This document shows, one piece after another, positions 9,782 to 23,327 of a DNA stretch of 64,000 nucleotides. A model generated the notes under the pieces. That model had not been told where the DNA came from and did no database searches. It saw only the letters and a list, made by a program, of their open reading frames with translations. Origin of the DNA: Paractinoplanes abujensis (GTDB lineage Bacteria > Actinomycetota > Actinomycetes > Mycobacteriales > Micromonosporaceae); the NCBI RefSeq assembly GCF_014204895.1, contig NZ_JACHMF010000001.1, forward strand, positions 4,836,001 to 4,900,000. The letters are read 5' to 3'. The stretch's first letter is position 1, and each line of letters starts with the position of its first letter. A program made the translations under genes and the position numbers.

Positions 9782-10405
9782 TCAACTATTGGCGGGTTGA
9801 GCGCCGTCGGCTTCCTGACCCTCGGCCAGGATCCGGTCGGCGACTTCACGCATGGTCATGCGGTGGTCCATCGCGGTGCGTTGAATCCACTTGAACGCCT
9901 GCGGTTCGGTCATCTGGTATTTGGTCATCAGCTCGCCCTTGGCCCGCTCGACCGACTTGCGGGTCTCCAGACGGTCGGTCAGCCCGGCCACCTCGGACTC
10001 GAGAACGGCGATCTCGGAGTACCGCGAGAGGGCGATCTCGATCGCGGGCACGAGGTCCGACTTCTGGAACGGCTTGACCAGATAGGCCATCGCGCCGGCC
10101 GCGCGGGCCCGCTCGACGAGGTCGCGCTGGCTGAACGCAGTCAGAATGACGACAGGAGCGATCCGGCCCCCGGCGATCCGCTCGGCAGCCGCCAGACCGT
10201 CCATGATCGGCATCTTGATGTCAAGAATGACGAGGTCAGGACGCAACTCCTCGGCCAGGCGGACGGCGGTCTCGCCGTCACCGGCCTCACCGACGACGTC
10301 GTAGCCCTCCTCGACGAGCATCTCGGCCAGGTCGAGTCGGATGAGCGCCTCGTCCTCGGCGATCAACACCCGCTTGCGCTCGGCACCAGCCTGCGAGTCG
10401 GCCAC
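9782..10405 (-). CDS. pdtaR: two-component response regulator with ANTAR domain (PdtaR-like)
   Basis: 207-aa cytoplasmic regulator. Residues ~12-130 are a receiver domain with acidic pocket AEDE, phospho-acceptor Asp62 in DLVILDIKMP and conserved Lys in LVKPF. Residues ~145-198 are an ANTAR RNA-binding domain (KSVERAKGELMTKYQMTEPQAFKWIQRTAMD...). The family acts as a phosphorylation-controlled transcription antiterminator; the M. tuberculosis homologue is Rv1626, also in a polA-pyk region. GTG start. No cognate histidine kinase gene is nearby. The transcript probably begins near 10461 after a TAGGCT -10 element, giving a ~55-base leader with a hairpin. Confidence 0.93.
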   Translation of the reverse strand: MADSQAGAERKRVLIAEDEALIRLDLAEMLVEEGYDVVGEAGDGETAVRLAEELRPDLVILDIKMPIMDGLAAAERIAGGRIAPVVILTAFSQRDLVERARAAGAMAYLVKPFQKSDLVPAIEIALSRYSEIAVLESEVAGLTDRLETRKSVERAKGELMTKYQMTEPQAFKWIQRTAMDHRMTMREVADRILAEGQEADGAQPANS

Positions 10406-10434
10406 GAACCCCTACCCCCAACGTCCCTGAAGTC

Positions 10435-10460
10435 GCGACACCCCGGTATGCGGGTGTCGC
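10435..10460 (-). promoter_or_regulatory. hairpin at predicted 5' end of pdtaR mRNA
   Basis: A perfect 9-base stem (GCGACACCC with its complement) and an 8-base loop lie between a TAGGCT -10-like hexamer (10468-10473, minus strand) and the pdtaR start. On that promoter the stem would be the first thing transcribed. Roles in mRNA stability or in feedback by the RNA-binding product are possible, but only one stem is seen, not the double hairpin of known ANTAR targets. Confidence 0.5.
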
Positions 10461-10531
10461 CGCCCTAAGCCTAGTGGGTACGCTGTCCCCTGCTTGGATC
10501 AGCGTGACCTTGTCTCGCGGGATCCCGGCCC

Positions 10532-10617
10532 GCCGGGGTGGTGGAATGGCATACACGGGTCACTCAAAATGATTTGCTCGAGAGGGCATGCGGGTTCGAC
10601 TCCCGTCCCCGGCACCA
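10532..10617 (+). tRNA. tRNA-Leu (CAA)
   Basis: The acceptor arms GCCGGGG (10532-10538) and CCCCGGC (10607-10613) pair perfectly, and A plus an encoded CCA follow (10614-10617). The anticodon loop is CTCAAAA, giving anticodon CAA, which reads the Leu codon TTG. A long variable arm and the T-loop TTCGACT within GCGGG/CCCGT are present, as expected for a class II leucine tRNA of 86 bases. It stands alone, divergent from pdtaR. Confidence 0.96.
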
Positions 10618-10882
10618 ACCGAACGTCTTTCCTTACTGTGCTGACGGCACATTTCCGCAGGATGCCCATGATGTTTCACGCCGCGAAATCCGTGCGCCCT
10701 CGGCAAAAGCTCTGAACATTGCATTGTTAGGCCCCGCGCCGCCCGAGCAGAACAATCGAAGGCAAAGTGCGAGGGTGGGCTTTCATCCCGCAGAAGAACC
10801 TTGACCGTCAGCCCACCCGATCGAGTGATGATCGGGCAGGTCGATCCCATGCGCTCGGTAACGGTGATCGAAAAAGCGAGGT
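10618..10882. other. gap after tRNA-Leu, no gene recognised
   Basis: 265 bases between the tRNA and the stop of the sigma-partner gene. It is less GC-rich than its surroundings just after the tRNA. I see no integrase, no direct copy of the tRNA 3' end and no convincing coding frame. Confidence 0.5.
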
Positions 10883-11644
10883 TCAGTCACGATCCGTGCT
10901 GAGGGATGGGTCACTTCCAGGGGTCGGCGGCGGCTCGGTCTCCGAAGGCGTTTCCGACGGCGTCGAGGAAGTGGCCGGCGCCGACGGCGTGCCGGTCGTG
11001 GACGGGCTCGCGGGCCCGCTCGGCGTGGCGGAGGGCGACGGCGAGGCGGACGGGTGCAGCTTCTCGCAGTACTTGGCGATGTCGTCCTCGCCACCGGCCG
11101 CGTCCGTCAGCTTGCGCCGGTCCTCGCGGCTGAGCGACCGCTCGGGGGTCCCCCGCCACGCCTCGCACCAGCTGAGCGCGGTGACGTCGAGCGACGGACG
11201 GGGCGAGGGCCGGGTGGAGGAGGACGGCTGGGGGGAGCCTGTTCCCGGCGCAGGTACGCCCAGCGCCGAGAACAGGCGATGCGCGTGCTGCTGGGCCTCC
11301 ACGGGGAGGTTGCCGGTGCGGGCGGCGACGGCGGTCCCGGCGAGTATCAGGAGAGCCAGGCCGGTCGTGACGGGCACGAGAGCGGCCCGGAAACTCGCCG
11401 TTCGGCGGCGTCGGACGCTGCGGGCAGCACGTTTGCGATGCGCGGTGAAGGCAGCCACCATCTCCTTCTCACCGGCCAGCTCCTCCGGTGTCCCGGGGGC
11501 GCGGGCCGCCTCGAGAAGGGCAGCCAGGCCGGGGTGATCGTCGCCGGGCGGGTGCGTGGCGGCGATCATGTCGGCCCGGCCGCGGTCGATGCGCGAGCGC
11601 CGGCGCGTACGCAGTGCACGGAGGAGAGCGCGCAAGGAGTGCAT
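10883..11644 (-). CDS. single-pass membrane protein, probable partner of the ECF sigma factor
   Basis: 253 aa of unknown exact function. The cytoplasmic N-terminus (~85 residues) is rich in Arg and contains EELAGEKEMVAAFTAHRKRA. One membrane segment follows at about 87-108 (AALVPVTTGLALLILAGTAVAA), then an outer part with CEAWRGTPERSLSREDRRKL and EDDIAKYCEKL, and a Ser/Pro/Thr-rich tail. It starts 4 bases after the sigma-factor stop, so the two are surely co-transcribed, and the topology fits an anti-sigma or sensor role. I see no zinc-binding HxxxCxxC motif of classical anti-sigma factors. Confidence 0.75.
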   Translation of the reverse strand: MHSLRALLRALRTRRRSRIDRGRADMIAATHPPGDDHPGLAALLEAARAPGTPEELAGEKEMVAAFTAHRKRAARSVRRRRTASFRAALVPVTTGLALLILAGTAVAARTGNLPVEAQQHAHRLFSALGVPAPGTGSPQPSSSTRPSPRPSLDVTALSWCEAWRGTPERSLSREDRRKLTDAAGGEDDIAKYCEKLHPSASPSPSATPSGPASPSTTGTPSAPATSSTPSETPSETEPPPTPGSDPSLSTDRD

Positions 11645-11648
11645 GGCG

Positions 11649-12191
11649 TTACACCCCCTGCCGGGTGCGGATCTGCGGGTGGGTGGCCAGGCGGCGCAGC
11701 CCCCGCATGGTGGCGATGCGGACGGCCCCCGGCTTCTTGCCGAGGATGTCGGCAGTGGTGGCGACGTCGAGCCCGGCCACCACGCGCAGCATCACGGCCT
11801 CCGCCTGGTCCGGCGGCAGGTTCGCGATCATGCCGATGGCCCAGGCCGTGGAGGCGCCCTCGGCCGCTGCGGCGGCGGCGTCCGGTGCGCTTTCCGTACG
11901 GGGTTCGGCGGTCTCCCTCGTACGGGAGGAACGCCTTTTCTCGTCGATGCCGCGGTGCCGGGCGATGCGGAAGAGCCAGCCCCGGAAGGCGCCCAGATCC
12001 CCGCTGAAGCGGTGCAGGTCGCGGATCACGTGCAGCCACGTCTCGCTGGCGGCGTCCTCGGCGTGCTCGCCCGCCAGGACGCGCAGATACCGCAGCACGT
12101 TGGGGTGCAGGGCGCGCCAGAGCGTGGCGAACCCCCGCGCGTCGCCGTCTTGGGCGGCGCGCAGAGCGGCTGCGAGTTCCTCGTCGGGCAC
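11649..12191 (-). CDS. ECF-type RNA polymerase sigma factor
   Basis: 180 aa. Region 2 reads NVLRYLRVLAGEHAEDAASETWLHVIRDLHRF with the core-binding DxxSETW-like stretch; region 4 is LPPDQAEAVMLRVVAGLDVATTADILGKKPGAVRIATMRGLRRL. I chose GTG 12191 (PDEELAAAL follows) because GGAGAG lies just upstream and the length fits ECF factors; the open frame reaches 12677 but overlaps the divergent gene. It is translated just before the membrane partner at 10883-11644. Its target promoter is unknown. Confidence 0.9.
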   Translation of the reverse strand: MPDEELAAALRAAQDGDARGFATLWRALHPNVLRYLRVLAGEHAEDAASETWLHVIRDLHRFSGDLGAFRGWLFRIARHRGIDEKRRSSRTRETAEPRTESAPDAAAAAAEGASTAWAIGMIANLPPDQAEAVMLRVVAGLDVATTADILGKKPGAVRIATMRGLRRLATHPQIRTRQGV

Positions 12192-12306
12192 GGGCTCTCC
12201 GGGGGTGGGGGCGGCCCGTCTTGTACCCCGCTGTGAATCTGCGCGAACCTCCCGTTCGAGCGTCTGCCGGATGTTGTCATGGCAGGGACACTTTCCTGGA
12301 GGCCTG

Positions 12307-12993
12307 ATGCTGTGGTCCGGTTCCTCGCCCCTCTCCGTGATGCGCGAGAGCATGTGGGGGTTTCTGCTGTTCGCCGGCGTGGCCTGGCTGGCCGTGGGGT
12401 GGAGCGTGCTGCGGCTGGAACCGGCCGACATCGTGGGTGTGACCGGCCCGGTCATCTTCTTCGGGGCCCTGTGCGAGATCGTCCGCGCGCTGGCCGGCAC
12501 GAAGACGTGGTGGGTCAACGCGGCGATGGCCGTGCTGTTCGTGGGCACCGGAGTCGTCGTGCTGCTGGACCGGGACTCGACGTACACGACCCCGGCCTCG
12601 CTGATCGGGTGGTTCCTGATGGTCCGGGGTGCGGTCGACATCGCCGTGGCCACCATGAACCGGGGCACCGACCGCACGTGGGGCCTGATGGTGGTGGTCG
12701 GGGCGCTGCAGGCCGGGCTCGGTTTCTACGCCGCGAGCCCTTTTGCCCGTACGGCCGACCCGGTGATCGTCACCCTCGGCGCGCTCGGTGTGCTGCGGGC
12801 CATCGCCGACCTGGTCACGGCGTTGCGGCTGCGTGAGGTGGCCGCGGCCCGGCACGACGTGCTGCGGCTGACGCCGGAACGGGAGGCCGGGATGACCGGA
12901 TACGCCGCGGGGATGAACGACTACGAGGCTCAGCCGCAGCCGCCGGCCCGGCATCGCGCCGACGCCGGGATGGAACAGGTGGAGAAGCTTTAG
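12307..12993 (+). CDS. DUF308/HdeD-like membrane protein
   Basis: 228 aa with about six hydrophobic segments, e.g. FLLFAGVAWLAVGWSVL, VTGPVIFFGALCEIVRAL, AAMAVLFVGTGVVVLL and LMVVVGALQAGLGFYAA. The paired-helix pattern and DRxxxxxxPASLIGWFLMVRGAVDIA resemble the HdeD/DUF308 family, whose biochemical role is unclear. ATG 12307 follows GGAGG by a proper spacing; the open frame extending to 11488 is antisense to the sigma genes. The cytoplasmic C-terminus (~45 residues) is hydrophilic. It is divergent from the sigma factor and may be one of its targets (inference). Confidence 0.8.
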   Translation: MLWSGSSPLSVMRESMWGFLLFAGVAWLAVGWSVLRLEPADIVGVTGPVIFFGALCEIVRALAGTKTWWVNAAMAVLFVGTGVVVLLDRDSTYTTPASLIGWFLMVRGAVDIAVATMNRGTDRTWGLMVVVGALQAGLGFYAASPFARTADPVIVTLGALGVLRAIADLVTALRLREVAAARHDVLRLTPEREAGMTGYAAGMNDYEAQPQPPARHRADAGMEQVEKL

Positions 12994-13068
12994 TCTCCCC
13001 AGCCCCGCCGGGCGGGATCCGCAGTCGGTCAGTCGCCGGGCCGGGATCCCCACCGGCGGGGCTCCTGT

Positions 13069-13953
13069 CTACTTGCGCTCGCCCACCCGGCGCAGCAGGC
13101 CCTCCTGGACGGCGCTCGCGATGTGCCGGCCGTCCTGGGTGTACATCCGGCCGTTGGCCAGGCCGCGGCTGCCGCTGGCGGACGGGCTGGCGCAGTCGTA
13201 GAGGAACCATTCGTCGGCCCGGAACGGGCGGTGGAACCAGAGCGCGTGGTCGAGGCTGGCCCCGATGACCCCGCCCGGACCCCAGACCTCGCCGTGGACC
13301 GAGAGCACCGAGTCCAGCAGCGACAGGTCGGACGCGTAGGTCAGGGCGCAGGCGTGGATCAGCGGGTCGTCCGGCAGCTTGCCGTCGACGCGCATCCAGA
13401 CGCGCTGCTGCTCGCTGGCGTTGCGGTCACCGGGCGGCACCCAGCCGGGGTCGTTGACGTAGCGCACGTCGACGGCGCGGGGCGCCGCCGCGAAGGCACC
13501 CCGGCGGCTGGGGTATCTGCGCACCCAGTCGGCCATCGTCTGCACCTCGTCGGGCCCGGGCACCCCTTCGGGGGCGGCGGTGTGGTGGTCGAGACCCTCC
13601 TCGAGCACCTGGAACGAGGCCGACATGAAGAAGATGGTCTTGCCGTGCTGCTGGGCCGTGGAGCGGCGCACCGAGAACGAGCGCCCGTCCCGGATCGTCT
13701 CGACGGTGAACCGGATGGGCTCGGTCGGGTCGCCCGGGCGCACGAAATAGCCGTGCAGCGAGTGGACGAACCGCTCCGGATCGACCGTGCGGCCCGCGGC
13801 GACCAGGGCCTGCCCGGCGACCTGGCCGCCGAACACGCGCTGGGCGCCGGTCTGCGGGCTCTCGCCCACGAAGGTCGCCGCCTCCAGCTGCTTGAGGTCG
13901 AGCACCTCGAGCAGCTGGTCGACGGCGGCCTGTCCGCTGAGCGGTTGCGTCAC
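13069..13953 (-). CDS. tesB: acyl-CoA thioesterase II
   Basis: 294 aa double-hotdog thioesterase that hydrolyses medium- and long-chain acyl-CoA to free acid and CoA. Signatures include the N-terminal hotdog (FVGESPQTGAQRVFGGQVAGQALVAA), the motif HSLHGYFVRPGD, and the C-terminal hotdog SLDHALWFHRPFRADEWFLYDCASPSASGSRGL. The length equals other TesB proteins. Its start overlaps the pyk stop by 4 bases; the pyk-tesB pair is also adjacent in M. tuberculosis (pykA-tesB1). Confidence 0.95.
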   Translation of the reverse strand: MTQPLSGQAAVDQLLEVLDLKQLEAATFVGESPQTGAQRVFGGQVAGQALVAAGRTVDPERFVHSLHGYFVRPGDPTEPIRFTVETIRDGRSFSVRRSTAQQHGKTIFFMSASFQVLEEGLDHHTAAPEGVPGPDEVQTMADWVRRYPSRRGAFAAAPRAVDVRYVNDPGWVPPGDRNASEQQRVWMRVDGKLPDDPLIHACALTYASDLSLLDSVLSVHGEVWGPGGVIGASLDHALWFHRPFRADEWFLYDCASPSASGSRGLANGRMYTQDGRHIASAVQEGLLRRVGERK

Positions 13954-15389
13954 AGCTTGTTCGGATCGGTGAGGTCGCCCAGCCGGTGCACGCGCAGGGT
14001 GTTGGTGGAGCCGGGCGCGTTCGGCGGGGAGCCGGCCACGACGACCACGTAGTCGCCCGGCTTGGCCAGCCCGAGACCGAGCATCTTGGCGTCGACCTGC
14101 CGGAACATGTCGTCGGTGTGCTGCACCATGTCGGTCAGGAACGTCTCGACGCCCCAGCTCAGCGCCAGCTGGTCGCGCACCTCGGGGGTCGGGGTGAAGG
14201 CGAACAGCGGGAGCTCGCAGTGCAGGCGGGCCAGGCGGCGAACCGTGTCACCGGTCTGCGAGAACGCGACCAGCGCCTTGGCCCCGATGTTGCGGGCGAT
14301 CTGCGACGCCGCGACGGTGAGCGCGCCGCCGTGGGTGCGCGGGTCGTGCTGCAGCCGCGGGACCGGGATCGAGCCGGCCTCGGTGGTGCTGACGATCTTG
14401 GCCATCGTGCTCACGGTGAGCACGGGGTACTTGCCGACCGAGGTCTCGCCGGAGAGCATCACGGCGTCGGTGCCGTCGAGCACGGCGTTGGCCACGTCGG
14501 AGGCCTCGGCGCGGGTCGGGCGCGAATTCTCGATCATCGAGTCGAGCATCTGGGTGGCCACGATGACCGGCTTGGCGTTCTCGCGGCAGAGCTGCACGGC
14601 CCGCTTCTGCACCAGCGGCACCTGGTCGAGCGGGAGTTCCACACCCAGGTCGCCGCGGGCCACCATGACGCCGTCGAACGCGAGGACGATGGCCTCGAGG
14701 TGCTCGACCGCCTCGGGCTTCTCGACCTTGGCGATGACCGGGACGGTGCGCCCCTCCTCGGCCATGATCTCGTGGACCAGCTTGATGTCGTCGGGCGAGC
14801 GCACGAAGGAGAGCGCGACCAGGTCGACACCGAGGCCGAGGGCGAAGCGCAGGTCCTCCGCGTCCTTGTCGCTGAGCGCGGGGACGCTGACGGCGACGTT
14901 GGGCAGCGAGACACCCTTGTTGTTGCTGACCGGGCCGCCCTCGACGACCAGGCAGCGGATGTCGGTGTGATCGTCGACCGCGGTGACCTCGACGGCGACC
15001 TTGCCGTCGTCGATGAGCAGGCGGTCGCCGGGCTTCACCTCCAGCGGCAGCTTGGTGTAGGTGCAGGAGACCCGGTCCTTGGTGCCGAGGATGTCCTCGC
15101 TGGTGATGGTGACCAGGTCGCCGGTGTTCCAGACGTGCGGGCCGTCGGCGAACTTGCCCAGCCGGATCTTGGGGCCCTGCAGGTCGGCCAGGACCGCGAC
15201 GGCCCGGTCGGCCTGCTCGCTGGAGCTGCGCACGAGGTCGTACACCTTCTGGTGGTCCTCGTGGCTGCCGTGGCTGAAGTTCATGCGGGCCACGTCCATG
15301 CCGGCCTCGACAAGACCGAGCATGCGCTCGGGCGAGGCGGTCGCGGGCCCCATGGTGCAGACGATCTTTACGCGGCGTGTCACGGCCAT
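13950..15389 (-). CDS. pyk: pyruvate kinase
   Basis: 479 aa glycolytic enzyme converting phosphoenolpyruvate and ADP to pyruvate and ATP. The N-terminus is the usual TRRVKIVCTMGPATASPERM; the catalytic barrel contains MNFSHGSHEDH, the Lys/Glu region VIAKVEKPEAVEHLEAIV, MVARGDLGVE and the signature TRAEASDVANAVLDGTDAVMLSGETS. The B domain follows residue ~70 and the C-terminal allosteric domain covers ~350-479. ATG 15389; leading gene of a pyk-tesB unit. Confidence 0.97.
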   Translation of the reverse strand: MAVTRRVKIVCTMGPATASPERMLGLVEAGMDVARMNFSHGSHEDHQKVYDLVRSSSEQADRAVAVLADLQGPKIRLGKFADGPHVWNTGDLVTITSEDILGTKDRVSCTYTKLPLEVKPGDRLLIDDGKVAVEVTAVDDHTDIRCLVVEGGPVSNNKGVSLPNVAVSVPALSDKDAEDLRFALGLGVDLVALSFVRSPDDIKLVHEIMAEEGRTVPVIAKVEKPEAVEHLEAIVLAFDGVMVARGDLGVELPLDQVPLVQKRAVQLCRENAKPVIVATQMLDSMIENSRPTRAEASDVANAVLDGTDAVMLSGETSVGKYPVLTVSTMAKIVSTTEAGSIPVPRLQHDPRTHGGALTVAASQIARNIGAKALVAFSQTGDTVRRLARLHCELPLFAFTPTPEVRDQLALSWGVETFLTDMVQHTDDMFRQVDAKMLGLGLAKPGDYVVVVAGSPPNAPGSTNTLRVHRLGDLTDPNKL

Positions 15390-15576
15390 CAGGCTAGTCT
15401 TCCTTCCTCATCGGCCTGGCGGCCGACCCCCGTACGCGGGGTGAACTGCGTCTGTCGGGCGACGGCGGGCTGCCTGGGCCTCTCCTCAGGGACCCGGCGC
15501 GCGACACCGTGCAAAACTGGCGGGCTTCGACGACCGCGCCCTCAGCTTATCGGCATGCCCGCACCGCAACGACGAA

Positions 15577-15600
15577 CGGGCTCACCCGAAGGTGAGCCCG
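15577..15600 (-). terminator. terminator hairpin after gltBD
   Basis: A perfect 10-base stem CGGGCTCACC with its complement around a CGAA tetraloop, 15 bases beyond the gltD stop. Only a few Ts follow on the minus strand. It separates gltBD from the downstream pyk promoter region. Confidence 0.8.
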
Positions 15601-15615
15601 TCCGCACAAAACCCG

Positions 15616-17080
15616 TCAGACGCCGATCGGCTGGGCCGAAGCGGTCACTGGAGCAGGCAGTTCACCCGCGGCGCCCAAGTAGTCGTGGATCGCGGCGGCG
15701 GCCGAGCGGCCCTCGGCGATCGCCCAGACGATCAGCGAGGCGCCGCGGTGCATGTCGCCCGCCACGAAGACACCGGGGGCCGACGTCTGCCACGTCTGGT
15801 CGGCGTCGAGCACGCCGCGCCGGTTGCGCTCGATGCCGAACTGCTCCAGCAGCGGCTGCTTCTCGGTGCCCTCGAAGCCGATCGCCAGCAGCACCAGGTC
15901 GGCCGGGAGGTCGCGCTCCGAGCCCTCGGCCACCGTGACGGTGCGGACGCCGTCGATGCGCTCCACCGTCACGTCGGCCACCCGTACGGCCTTGACGTTG
16001 CCCTGACCGTCGTCCACGAACTCCTGCACGGCCACGCCGAAGACGCGCTCGCCGCCCTCCTCGTGCGCGGGGTAGTTGCGCAGGATGACCGGCCAGGTGG
16101 GCCACGGGTGCTGCTCGGCCGCCCGCACCGACGGGGGCAGCGGGTACTGGTCGAGCTGGATCACGTTGGCCGCGCCCTGCCGGTGGGCCACGCCCAGGCT
16201 GTCGGCACCGGTGTCGCCGCCGCCGATGATGACCACGTTCTTGCCCGCCGCGTCGACCGGGGTGGTGTCCTGCAGGCCCGCCACGACGCGGTTGGCCGGC
16301 ACCAGGTGCTCCATGGCCAGGTGCACGCCGTTGAGGCCACGGCCCGGCGTCTCGGCGGCGTCCCGCCCGGCCAGCGCGCCCGCCGCCAGCAGCACCGCGT
16401 CGAACCGGTCGCGCAGGTCGTCGGCGGTCACGTCGACGCCGACCTCGACGCCGGTCTCGAAGACGACGCCCTCGGCGGCCATCTGGGCCAGCCGCGCGTC
16501 CACCACGTCCTTCTCGATCTTGAAGTCGGGAATGCCGTAGCGGAGCAGGCCGCCGATCCGGTCGTCGCGCTCGTAGACCGTCACCGCGTGCCCCGCACGG
16601 GCCAGCTGCTGGGCCGCGGCCAGGCCGGCCGGGCCGGAACCGACCACGGCCACCTTCTTGCCCGTGGCCGCCGGGGCCGGCTGCGGCCGCACGTAGCCCA
16701 GATCGAACGCGTGGTTGGCGATCTCGACCTCGACCTGCTTGATGGTGACCGGGTCGTCGGCGATGCCGAGCACGCAGGCCGCCTCGCAGGGCGCGGGGCA
16801 GAGCCGGCCGGTGAACTCCGGGAAGTTGTTCGTCGCGTGCAGCGCCTCGGCCGCCGCTTCCCAGGCCCCCGTACGCACCAGATCGTTCCAGTCGGGGATG
16901 CGGTTGCCCAGCGGGCAGCCCTCGTGACAGAACGGGATGCCGCAGTCCATGCACCGGGTGGCCTGGTCGCGGATCAGCTCCTCACCGGCGGGCGGATAGA
17001 CCTCCCGCCAGTCCTGGATGCGGACCGGGACCGGGCGGCGCTTGGGCAGCTGCCGCTCGTAGCGAAGAAAACCGTTCGGA

Positions 17081-17088
<8 letters not shown>
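15616..17088 (-). CDS. gltD: glutamate synthase small subunit
   Basis: 490 aa NADPH-oxidising subunit of glutamate synthase; passes electrons to GltB. The N-terminal region has the cysteine clusters for iron-sulfur centres ([13 protein letters not shown] and [12 protein letters not shown]). The FAD-binding motif is [21 protein letters not shown] and the NADPH-binding motif [15 protein letters not shown]. The C-terminal [23 protein letters not shown] is the conserved FAD-contacting end. It overlaps the end of gltB by 8 bases, as expected for a fixed-ratio complex. Confidence 0.97.
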
Positions 17089-21631
<4,543 letters not shown>

Positions 21632-21822
21632 CGGGCCTCCTGTCGTCGCTGGTGTTACAGATCAAGGTCGGGACGACGTCGGCCCTGCAAAGTCTCTAGA
21701 GTCTACGGTAAGGGATACCGATCTCCGCCAGTTCGGATGGATCACACTTCCCGCGGGACCAATCCCCCGTCGCGGCATAAACGGGTGGCCGATCATCCGC
21801 TCCGGTTGGGTAGTCTCGCGCG

Positions 21823-22689
21823 GTGGCGCAACAGGATACCGACGTCTTCGTCAGGCTCGAGCGTTTTTACGACGCCCTCCCCCGACCCTACGCACGAGCC
21901 GAGGAAATCGGCGGACTTGTGCTGTTCGTCCGCGAGGGTGAGGGCTGGCCCTACTATGCCCGGCCCCGCGCGGGGGCCGACACACCGTCCGCGGCCGATA
22001 TTACTGCGGTCCGGCAGAGGCAGCGCGAGCTGGGCGTCCCCGAGTCGTTCGAGTGGGTCCACGAGACCACCCCCGACCTGCTCGCGGTGGCCCGCTCGGC
22101 CGGGCTGGACGTGCTGCTGGCGCCCCTGCTCGTGCTCGACCCGGCCGCGCTGGTGCCCGACCTGCCGGTCGACCGGGGCACGGTCCGCTTCCTCGACCCC
22201 GACGGCCCCGCGTTCGCCGACGACCTGGCCGCCTCGCAGGCCGTGGCCCAGCTCGGCTTCGGCGCCCCCGCCGGGCCCGCGTCACCGCTGCAGGGCTCGC
22301 TGCTGATCGCGCCGGCCGGGCCGGCCGAGCGGGATGCCGCCACCACCCGGCTCAGCGACGCCCTCGTGGCCAGCCAGCGGGAACGCAGCGCGTCGGGCGA
22401 CTACTTCACCGCCGTGATCGACTCGCCGGACGGGCTGCTGGCCACCGGCGCCGCGATGCGCTCGGGCGACGTGGCCGAGGTGGCCGGCGTGGCCACCCTG
22501 CCGTCGGCGCGCCGCCGCGGGTACGCCTCGCAGCTCACCGCCGCGCTGGCCCGCCGCGCGCTGGCCGAGGGGGCCACGCTGGTCTTCCTGTCGGCGGGCG
22601 ACGACGACGTGGCCCGCCTCTACACCAAGGTGGGCTTCCGCCGGATCGGCACGGCCTGCATCGCCGAGCCCGCCGCCGCTCCGCTATGA
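21823..22689 (+). CDS. GNAT family N-acetyltransferase
   Basis: 288 aa. The C-terminal ~110 residues hold the acetyl-CoA-binding motif VAGVATLPSARRRGYASQLTAALARRALAEG and the β-strand/loop LYTKVGFRRIGTA. The N-terminal ~150 residues resemble a second, degenerate GNAT-like half (AVAQLGFGAPAGPASPL). The acceptor substrate is unknown. The start is GTG 21823; a TAGTCT -10-like hexamer at 21811-21816 sits 7 bases before it, so the mRNA may be leaderless. Divergent from gltB; its end overlaps the convergent LPXTG remnant by 6 bases. Confidence 0.85.
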   Translation: MAQQDTDVFVRLERFYDALPRPYARAEEIGGLVLFVREGEGWPYYARPRAGADTPSAADITAVRQRQRELGVPESFEWVHETTPDLLAVARSAGLDVLLAPLLVLDPAALVPDLPVDRGTVRFLDPDGPAFADDLAASQAVAQLGFGAPAGPASPLQGSLLIAPAGPAERDAATTRLSDALVASQRERSASGDYFTAVIDSPDGLLATGAAMRSGDVAEVAGVATLPSARRRGYASQLTAALARRALAEGATLVFLSAGDDDVARLYTKVGFRRIGTACIAEPAAAPL

Positions 22690-23325
22690 GTCGCGCCGGC
22701 GGCGGCCGAGAGTGGCGAAGAGAACACCCAGCAGGACGAGCAGGCCGCCGGCGATCGCGATCGGTGTCACGGAGGCGCCGGTAACGGGCAGGCCGCCGCC
22801 ACCACCCTGACCGCCGCCGCCCGCCGCGCCGCGCACGGTCGTGGCGGGCGTCTCCGCGTACGCGAGGGCCTCTTCGTTCGGGACCCACGCGACCGGCGGG
22901 GCGATGACCCGATAGTCGCTGGTCCCGGCGAACGGGGTGGTGAACGCATACGTGCCGTCGGCGCGGCTCTTCGTGGTGGCGACGGTCCGCCACGGCGCGT
23001 TCGCGCCCGCACGCGCCTGCAGCCTCAGCTCGCGGGCCGGGTCGAGCCAGTCCATCGCCTCGCAGGAGGCCAGGTCGCAGACGCGGGCCAGCTGCCCGGA
23101 CTTCCCGGTGACGGTCAGGCGGCCACCGCTGGAGGCCGACGAGGGATCCTCGCGGTGAGTTCGGTGCCGTTGACGGCCGCGCCGGCGCCCTTGTAGCCGT
23201 ACCACTCGTTCCGGAGCGGCTTGAGGCCGACGGTGACCGGGGCGGTGCGGTCACGGACCACCAGCGAGCCCCCGCCCCGCACGACCGGGCCCAGGTCGAC
23301 GTATTCGGCCCAGCGACCCCCGCCG
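22684..23325 (-). pseudogene. remnant of an LPXTG-anchored surface protein
   Basis: Two pieces in different frames together look like one wall protein. Immediately after the monooxygenase stop, in the same frame, WAEYVDLGPVVRGGGSLVV...NEWYGYKGAGAAVNGTEL can be read with no good start codon. Near 23145-23165 the frame must shift by one base to continue as EDPSSASSGGRLTVTGKSG, then an immunoglobulin-like stretch and a Gly-rich linker. The end is a full sorting signal: LPVTG, membrane helix ASVTPIAIAGGLLVLLGVLFA and RRRRDS. So the N-terminus with its signal peptide is missing and the body is frameshifted. A single-base sequencing error could explain the shift but not the missing 5' end. Confidence 0.7.
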
Positions 23326-23327
23326 GG

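Noticed and set aside
10618..10882. Integration site next to tRNA-Leu
   Set aside because: No integrase and no repeat of the tRNA 3' end could be found in the following sequence.
11488..12306. Long N-terminal extension of the DUF308 protein
   Set aside because: It runs antisense through the sigma-factor genes; a good RBS and membrane start occur at 12307.
21660..21800. Riboswitch upstream of gltB
   Set aside because: Only ordinary promoter-like sequence is seen; no conserved aptamer pattern was recognised.
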